Shown: positions 17,344-24,922 of the stretch, one piece after another
Position numbering within the stretch: position 1 is the stretch's first letter
How the letters are laid out: each line of letters begins with the position of its first letter
From: Hymenobacter norwichensis DSM 15439
GTDB lineage: Bacteria; Bacteroidota; Bacteroidia; Cytophagales; Hymenobacteraceae
DNA length: 64,000 nucleotides
Reading direction: 5' to 3'
Assembly: GCF_000420705.1 (NCBI RefSeq)
Contig: NZ_ATVL01000013.1
Span: forward strand, 78,251-142,250
The notes under the pieces: generated by a model
What the model was told of the DNA's origin: nothing
Seen by the model: only the letters and a program-made list of their open reading frames with translations
Database searches by the model: none
Position numbers and translations under genes: made by a program

Positions 17344-18528
17344 CTAAGATCTAAGGTTGGGGTCGGAGGTAAGGGGCATTTGGGGCGAAACCTCGCAAAG
17401 CCAGCCAATGATTTGCAGGGAAGGGTTCACTAAAGCATTGGTATCATCGATTACACTGTGTAGTAAGTTGAAAGCGCCAAGGCCAGTGCTGTTTTGGGCA
17501 TTCTGCAGGTCATTCACTGACCAAGAAGAAGAAGTTATTTTCAAATCTTTAATGATAATGAATGCTGTAGGAATGGCTCGTAGCGTGCCGGAGTTGGTAG
17601 TGTCCTTACTACCAGAAGAGAAAGATCCCATGGGTTGCGCCAGAGAATACCACAGCCTAGCATTATCGATTAAACCTGTATCAAGCCAAGTCCGAGAAAC
17701 TTGCACTATGCAATAGCTAAAGGATATAGCTTCTACTGACATAGCTTGGCCTGGGGAATCATCCCCGAGGACGAGTGGCTGATTTTCCGCAGGACGCGCT
17801 TCCTCTAACTTTTTGGCAACAGGTTGGGTAGGCATCGACGGCAATGCTCCCTCTACTGGCTCAGGAGCAGTTTCTGGAGTTACCACGCGTTTATCGGCTA
17901 AGCTATTCGTGGTGGGGGCATTGTTTTTTCTCCGCCGCCACCATCGCCAAGTGAATCTAGTTGGTGATGGTAGCGGCGGAGCAGCAGCCTGCAATCGAAC
18001 AGAATACTCTGCTACGAGTGGGTTTTCAGAAGGCAAAACCTGCTTGTTGGCTTGAAACTCTTGGCCGATCCAGATGGGACTTTGCGCGTCGTACCAAGTG
18101 CTCGGCTGAGTGTCGGCTGGAAAATACCTCACGCCAACATCTCTTATCGACATTCTACTGGCATCATGAAGCGTTTCTTTAGCCGCGTTTGTTAATTCAT
18201 TTAACCGGGCCAGGTAGGCAGATGGGTCGTTTACATTAAAGGCGGCTTCGTTGAACGTTGCACCATTAACTAGAGAAATATACTGGGTGCTGACATGATT
18301 TAGGTCTGCCAGAAATATGTCACCAATACTTGGAACACGGTCAACTAGCCCAGATATTGCTTCCTCTGCTTTAATCGCAACAAACTGATTTGTGTTTGGG
18401 TCTTTATACTCTTCTGGGTCTATAATACAACCCAGCGGCTCGAAGGCTAGAAACGTGCGTGGGTTACTTAAACCATTTAAATATTTTTCTAGGAAAAAGG
18501 TCTGAATCTGCTGGAACAAGTCGTCCAT
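17344..18528 (-). CDS. Unknown protein, paralogue of the next gene (short form)
   Basis: A 394-residue soluble protein. Residues 1-170 are helical and acidic. Residues about 175-250 form a Pro- and charge-rich linker with a basic patch WRWWRRRKN. The C-terminal domain holds SFSYCIVQVSRTWLDTGLI, LRAIPTAFIIIKDLKI and LQIIGWLCEVSP. The same three blocks, in the same order, occur in the 524-residue gene (IEFHYTIVDIKRPWLDTSLL; LPSIVTSLLLVSNLKM; VQLIGYVSTILPASP). The two therefore share a C-terminal domain I do not recognise. It is the last gene of the cassette. Confidence 0.75.
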   Translation of the reverse strand: MDDLFQQIQTFFLEKYLNGLSNPRTFLAFEPLGCIIDPEEYKDPNTNQFVAIKAEEAISGLVDRVPSIGDIFLADLNHVSTQYISLVNGATFNEAAFNVNDPSAYLARLNELTNAAKETLHDASRMSIRDVGVRYFPADTQPSTWYDAQSPIWIGQEFQANKQVLPSENPLVAEYSVRLQAAAPPLPSPTRFTWRWWRRRKNNAPTTNSLADKRVVTPETAPEPVEGALPSMPTQPVAKKLEEARPAENQPLVLGDDSPGQAMSVEAISFSYCIVQVSRTWLDTGLIDNARLWYSLAQPMGSFSSGSKDTTNSGTLRAIPTAFIIIKDLKITSSSWSVNDLQNAQNSTGLGAFNLLHSVIDDTNALVNPSLQIIGWLCEVSPQMPLTSDPNLRS

Positions 18529-18594
18529 ATGTATGATGCTAAACTATATGGGGGAAGAGCGCTCCTGTAGGTTTACCTACGATATATCTGCTCT

Positions 18595-18674
18595 CAGACA
18601 CCTATTCACCTAAGCCGTCATGTAGGATGCAACGAGTTGCATCCTACATGACGGCTTAGGTGAATAGGTGTCTG
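18595..18674. repeat. 80-nt perfect hairpin (39-bp stem, 2-nt loop)
   Basis: The arm 18595-18633 is exactly complementary to 18636-18674, with GA as the loop. It lies in the gap between the two paralogous minus-strand genes. It could act as a terminator or attenuator, but it is longer and more perfect than a normal terminator and lacks a T-run. Two similar long palindromes of unrelated sequence occur at 35330 and 50504. Confidence 0.9.
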
Positions 18675-18724
18675 TAACAAAGTGCTATTGTTAGACAAAT
18701 ACATACCAAGTGGGTTATAAAAGG

Positions 18725-20299
18725 CTATGCAGTGGCAGCTGGTGCGGCTGGTGCAGAGGCCATGTATGGCTTAGAGTCTTGCTTGGGAGATGCGGGTAGG
18801 ATCGTTGATACATAGCCAATCAATTGCACACCATCAACAGATAAGCCTTGGCTGGTTAAGTTATACGTAAGGTTGTCGTCATGGCTTGTTGTAGAATGAT
18901 TACCACTGCCCGAAAAGATATTGAAGGGCCCGTAACCAACGCTGCCCCCCCCGCTACTAGCCTGGTCTAAGGTGTCACGGTGTTCCTGGGTCACCTCAAA
19001 ATGCATCTTCAGATTGCTGACAAGCAAAAGACTAGTCACAATAGATGGCAAAAACGTCAGCTCTGTCCCTTTTAGCTGTTGGCCGTAGGTACCATCCGAG
19101 ATGCAATTTTTCGAATAGTCGCCCACCAAAAACCAATTACTAAGATTGAGCAAGCTGGTGTCCAGCCATGGCCGCTTGATGTCGACTATTGTATAATGAA
19201 ACTCAATCGACAAATTATTAGTCTGAAGATTGAGTGATTTTTGGGAAGTTTCGCTGCTGCCACTGCCCCCTATGCTGAAGAAGCCATAGTTCACACTGCC
19301 ACTGCCGTCCATGTGCGATGAGGTTGTCTCCACATGTGTTTCAGAATGGAAGTCATCCTGCGTGTAGTGGTTCCAGCCGTCGCTATCAGAACTGTACCAG
19401 TCGTTGGGCAACATAAAGGTGTAAGGAGTCTCAGGCACCTTAGGGTCGGGCTGCACGAGGCTGTTTTGGTAAGTGTTCCTCGCCCGATTGATAAACAAGA
19501 GGGCTGGGTCAGTGCCCTGTGCACTCAAAACGGCCAAGGCCTGCTCTATCTCGTTCTTAAAGCCAAAGCTTTCCCAATTCTGCATGGCTTCATCGATATC
19601 ATCCTGATAGTCCTTTCCTTGTATAGGCCACATCTGCAGAGCCGTAGGGTCGGACATTGCATCAGCATACTTATTATCACGTTTTTTGACGGCGTCTTTG
19701 TACTTTGACTCGTAGTCCGTATAAGCGTTGTGATGTGGGGTAGGATCCCCAACCGGAGTCATCAACACTGCCGTTGCAGTGGCAATGTCTTGTTTTATCT
19801 CAGCGCTTAAGTCCTTGCTGGTATCAATGATATTAGCCCCTCTAGTAATAGCCCACCAAGCATCACTTATTTTGCCAGTGCCTGGTAGGACCAGGTAATC
19901 ATTACTCATTGCCAGCTTATCGTCTGTCAACGCAAAGGTGTTGACATAGGCCTGCTCAGATGCCCCGACACCCGCCAAGGTTAACTGGTCCAGCTCAGAT
20001 TGGGTAAGCTGATTGCTGCCTGCAATAGGCTTTACACTGGCGGGGTCCTGGGGGGCCGGTGGCGAGGTGCCCGGCTTCATCTCAGAGGATAGGATACTTT
20101 GGAGATCCGAGCCAGTAGGACTCCAAGGGTTTTGATAATCCTGTGTTGGAATGGGGAGGCCTATCGGCCGAAAGGACACAAAAAAGCCTGTCGACATATC
20201 CTGAGTATCCGGTTTCACACCCACGGCCTTGTACTCAAGATCTTTTAGTATTTTAAAAACATCCGCTGCCATAAGAATTATTATTGAAGTAAAAATCAT
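18725..20299 (-). CDS. Unknown protein, paralogue of the 17344 gene (long form)
   Basis: A 524-residue protein. The first ATG gives a short hydrophobic leader (MIFTSIIILMAADVFKIL); MAADVF at residue 10 may be the true start. The middle is acidic and rich in Asp, Ser and Asn. Two Gly/Ser-rich loops (SVNYGFFSIGGSGSSETS; SVGYGPFNIFSGSGNHSTTS) flank the shared block with FHYTIVDIKRPWLDTSLL. The tail is Pro/Ala-rich. The paired loops of like sequence hint at an internal duplication. I do not recognise the family. Confidence 0.75.
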   Translation of the reverse strand: MIFTSIIILMAADVFKILKDLEYKAVGVKPDTQDMSTGFFVSFRPIGLPIPTQDYQNPWSPTGSDLQSILSSEMKPGTSPPAPQDPASVKPIAGSNQLTQSELDQLTLAGVGASEQAYVNTFALTDDKLAMSNDYLVLPGTGKISDAWWAITRGANIIDTSKDLSAEIKQDIATATAVLMTPVGDPTPHHNAYTDYESKYKDAVKKRDNKYADAMSDPTALQMWPIQGKDYQDDIDEAMQNWESFGFKNEIEQALAVLSAQGTDPALLFINRARNTYQNSLVQPDPKVPETPYTFMLPNDWYSSDSDGWNHYTQDDFHSETHVETTSSHMDGSGSVNYGFFSIGGSGSSETSQKSLNLQTNNLSIEFHYTIVDIKRPWLDTSLLNLSNWFLVGDYSKNCISDGTYGQQLKGTELTFLPSIVTSLLLVSNLKMHFEVTQEHRDTLDQASSGGGSVGYGPFNIFSGSGNHSTTSHDDNLTYNLTSQGLSVDGVQLIGYVSTILPASPKQDSKPYMASAPAAPAATA

Positions 20300-20631
20300 T
20301 GCCTACTCTTCAAGGGATTTTCGGCTTTCTCCCGTACTAGTTTCTTGTAAGTGCTGGCCTAAGTCAACCAGGGTTTACTGCACCGTTCGCGCTACATCTA
20401 CTCTCATTTTTAATCAGCAACCCGTGTAGTGTGACTCCTCTACTCGCCGGTCAGCACGTCAGTAATCTGACTGCGTAAAAGCTCATGGATGATACTACTG
20501 AGATCAGAAAAACCGTATCTTCCTTACCCTGATGTGCCATGAGAAGCTAGGGGTAGAATAGCGCAATAAGCACTTGGGGCTAGATATGAGCAGGTACCTT
20601 GTTACTTGCAGATAGGACGTTAGCCCCAAGA

Positions 20632-21081
20632 TCAGTGCCCGAGAAAAAGATCTGCCTCTCGGCCCCGTCGCGCCCTGATGCTATCATTAGGCTTGTTATT
20701 CACGTTGCACCACATCTTAAAGTGGTCCTTTAGAACAATGGGGTCTGTTTGTTTGTCGTTAATGAACCTCAGCAGAGAAGACTTTTCCAGGGCTCCTGGG
20801 CCGAGGTTGAAGGCAAATGACACCAGCGCGTTAAACTGATGCTGATTGAGCGGCACCGTGACGAGCCGGTTAACAGCAGCTTCACAACCGGTTAAGTCTT
20901 TGCTCAATAAGGCCTGGCTTTGGCTCTCCGTGATTTGCTCTCCGTTAAAAACATCTCGGCCGGTATGGCCAACGCCAATCGTTTTTACGCCTCCTACGTC
21001 GGCGTACTCCGCTAATTTTTCATCTTCTTCATGGCTGATGAAGGCTCGCCCTGCGGCGTCGACGGTTAGGTTGTTTACCAT
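20632..21081 (-). CDS. GH24 (T4-type) lysozyme
   Basis: A 149-residue endolysin-type muramidase. Residues Glu19, Asp28 and Thr34 line up with the T4 lysozyme triad in SHEEDEKLAEYADVGGVKTIGVGHT. The helical lobe contains LVTVPLNQHQFNALVSFAFNLGPGAL, typical of phage enzymes. ATG 21081 (MVNNLTVD) is preferred over 21156 because the extra 25 residues look non-coding. It has no signal peptide, so export or release needs another route. It would cleave the glycan strand of peptidoglycan. Confidence 0.85.
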   Translation of the reverse strand: MVNNLTVDAAGRAFISHEEDEKLAEYADVGGVKTIGVGHTGRDVFNGEQITESQSQALLSKDLTGCEAAVNRLVTVPLNQHQFNALVSFAFNLGPGALEKSSLLRFINDKQTDPIVLKDHFKMWCNVNNKPNDSIRARRGREADLFLGH

Positions 21082-21277
21082 GGGTTTAGGGTTGTGGTCG
21101 AAGTGACCTAGTGAAAAGAAAAGGTTAGAAAAAGCTGGCGGTTGTCTACAGCGCACCTTTATATGCGCATCAGCCGATCAGGTCGTAAGGGAACTTACCC
21201 GTTGAAGCAACTGGCAGACCGGTTGAAACTCTGGGTCAGGGAACGTGGCCTGGGTGCACAATGGGCAAGTGATTGTA

Positions 21278-21691
21278 CTAGGTCGTCGCTACTGCTTGCA
21301 GAAAAGCGTAGGCAGTCTGCGGGTGACAGATATCGGAATGCGCGTGGATATAGTTGTCCGCCAACAGATTGTACACCCCACCCGGGGTAAAGGCGTAGGA
21401 GAACCCAACATCTTCTAACTGGAGGTCGATGGCTTCCGACGTCTTTTGCGCCCCGTTGCTGCCCATACCTCCATATATACTGCTGGCGTCGCCAATGGCT
21501 TGGCCTACCTGGCCCGCAACGCGCGAGGAGAGCGGGTACATCATGCCCACAGCGTTATCGTTGTGGGTGTGGCTGATGAGCAGGGGGCCAGTTACCAGGT
21601 GGTCACTGAGGATGCGGCGGAAAAAACCCGCTTGTCCGCTCTCGTCGTAGCGGGCTGAAAACCCATAGTGTGAAAAAGCGCCTTGCAACAT
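21278..21691 (-). pseudogene. C-terminal fragment of an alpha/beta hydrolase
   Basis: A 137-residue frame matching the tail of large alpha/beta-hydrolase-fold proteins as I remember them. LLISHTHNDNAVGMMYPLSSR carries the region of the acid residue, GGMGSNGAQKTSEA is a conserved turn, and HSDICHPQTAYAF supplies the catalytic His. The N-terminal half with the nucleophile Ser elbow is missing, and no remnant fits in the 76 bases before the next gene. It is either a decayed gene or a stand-alone domain. It keeps an open frame and a start codon. Confidence 0.55.
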
Positions 21692-21767
21692 GGTATAGGG
21701 GAGATTGCCTCTTTGCAGCTAAGGGGTTGGTTGAGAAGACGGTTCCTAATCAGCGATGTAGCATCGG

Positions 21768-22769
21768 TTAGCCTTTGGGAACGGAAGCATCGGCGGCCAA
21801 TTTGGGATTGGACGTGTTCTTGCCTCGTTGCTTCTTCTTATGCTCTTGCAGCAACTGAATAACCTCGTGAGTAGGATTAGAGCCAAGCCCGATGAGCAGC
21901 CCCGTCAGCACGATCCGTAGTCCTGCCGTGGCGGGCAGATCCGTGGCGCCATTAACTACCGCAAACACGTCGAGTTTGAAGACAGCGGCCAAACCCAAGC
22001 CTAACAGAGCCCCTAAATACAGGCTTAGAAGTCGCCGGCCGGGATTGTCCTTAAACGTGGCCAGGAAATCCTGCATCCCGCTAATCGCCGTGTTCGCTAG
22101 GGGCACGCCCTCACTCAGTTTAGGTAATACGGTTTGGTATTTGGTCACCAGAAAATTCACACTTTGCGCCGCGCAGGCGGCCAGCAACTGCATCCGCTGG
22201 TTGGAAGGACCATGCGTGCGAATGTCGTCGAAGCGTCGCTGCATCGTGTCCAAATCTTTCTGCGCATTTGCCAAATACGAGGGAATGGCCGTGCTCTCCC
22301 CCAGGGCCTGGCTTAAGTGGCCATGAAACGGCTTGAGCGCATCATTTAATTCGAGCTCCAATTCATGCACTTGCCGGCTGATCGAGGTCATCGGCCAATA
22401 CACGCCAATGCGAGAGCCGAGCGCATTCCAGAACCCTTCAATAACCCGCTCAATACCAATTGCGGCCCCCGAAATAAAGGCAATAGAGGCAACAGCACTG
22501 GTATTGGGTTCTGTTACAAGCGTGGTGATGAGTACCACGGCCAGACAGATACTGGCCGGACCTACCCATTTGAGTATCTCACTCGATAACTCGTGCTGTT
22601 TGAAATTAGGTTGGGTTGGACCATTCAAACTGGTAGCTTGTCTAGCAGTTGTCCCTCGTGCAGTCTGTTCATCCCCCACAGCAGAATGAGTGGCAACTGG
22701 TGAGAGCCGATCCGAAGGAGTAGCGGAACCACTTATAGGAGTAGTAGTATCAAGAGGAGTATCAGGCAC
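21768..22769 (-). CDS. Four-TM membrane protein of the cassette
   Basis: A 333-residue protein with a Ser/Thr/Pro-rich N-terminus of about 65 residues. Two helices come next (ILKWVGPASICLAVVLITTLV; VASIAFISGAAIGIERVIEGF). A cytoplasmic helical region of about 130 residues (HELELELNDALKPFHGH) follows, then two more helices (LLSLYLGALLGLGLAAVF; LRIVLTGLLIGLGSNPTHEV). The tail is basic (KKKQRGKN). The GLGSNPTHEVI motif at the last helix end is distinctive. Function unknown. It is probably the membrane anchor of whatever the cassette does. Confidence 0.7.
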   Translation of the reverse strand: MPDTPLDTTTPISGSATPSDRLSPVATHSAVGDEQTARGTTARQATSLNGPTQPNFKQHELSSEILKWVGPASICLAVVLITTLVTEPNTSAVASIAFISGAAIGIERVIEGFWNALGSRIGVYWPMTSISRQVHELELELNDALKPFHGHLSQALGESTAIPSYLANAQKDLDTMQRRFDDIRTHGPSNQRMQLLAACAAQSVNFLVTKYQTVLPKLSEGVPLANTAISGMQDFLATFKDNPGRRLLSLYLGALLGLGLAAVFKLDVFAVVNGATDLPATAGLRIVLTGLLIGLGSNPTHEVIQLLQEHKKKQRGKNTSNPKLAADASVPKG

Positions 22770-22854
22770 GGTTTCAAGAGAGAAAGTACAGATTGAACTT
22801 CAGCAAATACCGGCAAAAGAGAGGGCACAACTGCTTGTGCTAAGTCACCCGTTC

Positions 22855-24258
22855 TTAGCAGAGGTCCTCTTCGTATATTGGCTTGTCTTGATCCGTAGTA
22901 TAGTAATGGGCTGTTCCTGTCTTATCGGCGTGCAATTCCAACAAGGCAAATCCTTGATAATACACCTCCCCATTGTTCTTGAACAGCTCTGGGTCTACTA
23001 GCACCTCCGGTAGGTCGGGGAGGACCACTCCCTTAACCGATGCTTTTTCAGCATACGGAGCCCCGGCATCGTAAAGGACCGGCACTCCCCCGTGCCCTAA
23101 GCAACGTCCTTTCGCTAGCCCTTTATAGGGTTTGTAAATCGCTGCTATATGCTCGTGGCCCCAAAACCAAGCGCAAATGCTGTCGTTCTGAAGGTAGCTC
23201 TGAAAAGAGCTCAGCAGCGCTGCATTATAAGCTCGGTTGGCAATGGCTTGATAGCGTGAAAAAAGCTGGTGATGCGATAAGAGAATGACCTTACGGCCGG
23301 CGCTCTGCGCTTTATCCAACTGATGCTGATGCCAGACCACTTCTTTCTCCTTTAAATGCGTGGTATCACGGCTTACTTTCAGCACGTCGTTATCAAAGAG
23401 GCCCGTATCCATACCTTGGATCTGCCAAGCGTTGTTATATAAAGCAAAATAGCTGGCTTGCTGCACGGGCGTACCAGGAGTTGCATCGGTATTAATTGTT
23501 TGCAACGACTCGTAAAACGCGTGGCCACCAGAATAATAATCGTGGTTGCCCGGCAGGTTGTAGACCGGAACGGCAGAACCCGCCGCTTGGCGGGCTTGGT
23601 TGATAATAGCGTGGAAGTTGACCTCATACTCGTGCTCGGTACCCGAGTAGTATATGTCACCTAGGTGGATGATCAGGTCCGGCTTGAGCGCAAATAACCG
23701 CGTGAGCACGTCCACAGCGCGGTGCTCGCCGGTGCCCCAGTCGCCTATAATGCCTACCCGCAAAGTGCCGGTGGCTGTGGGCGGCAACTCGTAGGCATAG
23801 TCGTCGAGGGAGGTATACGCCACATATTGTGGTTTATCCATCTTGACCTTATAAGAGTTGAACCACACCACCATGGACTCTACCCACTTAGGGTCACATC
23901 CTGAAAATTTCAATTCATCCCGCTTCTGGGAGGCCAAGCCCGTATCGCCAGTTAATAAGGCGGCAACATATTGTTCTAAAATGGCAAAGCCTTGCGTGTA
24001 GTTGGAATGTTCAACCGTCAGTTCGACTTTCTCCACCAAGTCTTTTACCCAATTCAGCGCCCGCTGCACCAAGCTTTCGTGGGTCTCACCGGCCTCACTA
24101 CCTTCCTGCCTCAACTCTAATACCTTATTAAGCACATGAATGTGAGGATGTTGCGAGTTTAGTCCTTGGCTGTTTTTGGTGAGGTTGAGCCGCTCGTTAA
24201 CCGCCGACTGAATCATGGAATTCTTAGGCTCCGAAAAGTGCTGGATTTGGGCTTTCAT
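22855..24258 (-). CDS. Calcineurin-like metallophosphoesterase
   Basis: A 467-residue protein. Residues 1-150 are a helical N-terminal extension. The metallophosphoesterase core then shows all five metal-binding blocks: GDWGTG, GDIYYSG, GNHDYY, LSHHQLF and WGHEH. These bind a di-metal centre and hydrolyse phosphomono- or diesters. No signal peptide is seen. It is the promoter-proximal gene of the minus-strand cassette. The substrate cannot be told. The extension is unlike that of simple family members. Confidence 0.88.
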   Translation of the reverse strand: MKAQIQHFSEPKNSMIQSAVNERLNLTKNSQGLNSQHPHIHVLNKVLELRQEGSEAGETHESLVQRALNWVKDLVEKVELTVEHSNYTQGFAILEQYVAALLTGDTGLASQKRDELKFSGCDPKWVESMVVWFNSYKVKMDKPQYVAYTSLDDYAYELPPTATGTLRVGIIGDWGTGEHRAVDVLTRLFALKPDLIIHLGDIYYSGTEHEYEVNFHAIINQARQAAGSAVPVYNLPGNHDYYSGGHAFYESLQTINTDATPGTPVQQASYFALYNNAWQIQGMDTGLFDNDVLKVSRDTTHLKEKEVVWHQHQLDKAQSAGRKVILLSHHQLFSRYQAIANRAYNAALLSSFQSYLQNDSICAWFWGHEHIAAIYKPYKGLAKGRCLGHGGVPVLYDAGAPYAEKASVKGVVLPDLPEVLVDPELFKNNGEVYYQGFALLELHADKTGTAHYYTTDQDKPIYEEDLC

Positions 24259-24585
24259 AGCGTAAAAGGGCAGCGTGAATAATAGAAAGAGCAGAGGTCA
24301 GGTAAAATAGGGATGCACGCTAGCCATTAGGGCGAACCGGTAAACAAGCAGTGTATTTGCTCCGCCGGCCCCCTTTCACGTCGTACTTAGCCAACTACCT
24401 GTCAGTCAAATTCTTGTTGAGCGAGATCCAGATGAAGGCTGGGTTAGGCGTGCACGAAGCAGGGTATTGGATGAATAGTGCCATAGCCATTCACTAGATG
24501 GCCCCTTTCGCAAGTGGAGGCACTTGTTAAGTACAATCGCATCCACTAATTCTACAAACCTATCGTATTTGGTAATGCCGCGCTA

Positions 24586-24601
24586 TGACACGAAAGTGTC
24601 A
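24586..24601. promoter_or_regulatory. TGACAC-GAAA-GTGTCA dyad (motif copy A)
   Basis: A perfect 6-bp dyad around GAAA. The same CACGAAAG core occurs at 28080, 31297 and 32023 upstream of the kinase, the T9SS protein and the response regulator. This copy is the most symmetric. It lies downstream of the kinase and about 330 bases upstream of the phosphoesterase start. Confidence 0.5.
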
Positions 24602-24649
24602 TATTGAGAATAGCGTATCAAGCAGGTAAGGACCCATACTGAAGAGAGA

Positions 24650-24686
24650 AAGCCGCCACCCCACTTGGGACGACGGCTTCCTTTTT
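24650..24686. terminator. Terminator for the sensor kinase gene
   Basis: Arms AAGCCG and CGGCTT enclose an 18-nt loop, followed on the plus strand by a T-run (24681-24686). It lies about 240 bases past the stop codon of the minus-strand kinase. Confidence 0.4.
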
Positions 24687-24922
24687 TGGAAAGGAGCCAG
24701 CACGCTACTGCCCTATGCAACCTACCCCCTGGGTGTAGAACTGCTGATCGGCACTGCCCACAGCGACCACTACCCAACTTGCATCAGCCGAGCAGGGCAG
24801 CAGTAGCCCACACTACAGTTGCTGGTTCTGGAAAAAAGCCAGAGATGGCCGCCATGCACACACCAATGCCTGGAGGCTGAGTATGGCTAGAGCCTTTATG
24901 CTCGCACAGTGGCTTGCTCCGC

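Larger units (their letters stand above)
24259..24922. other. Intergenic region with motif copy and hairpin
   Basis: About 660 bases between the phosphoesterase start and the sensor kinase end. It holds the 24586 dyad and the 24650 hairpin listed separately. Otherwise no coding frame of convincing character. Confidence 0.4.

Noticed and set aside
20632..21081. Prophage based on the lysozyme
   Set aside because: No capsid, tail, portal, terminase or holin gene is nearby; the neighbours are unrelated to phage.
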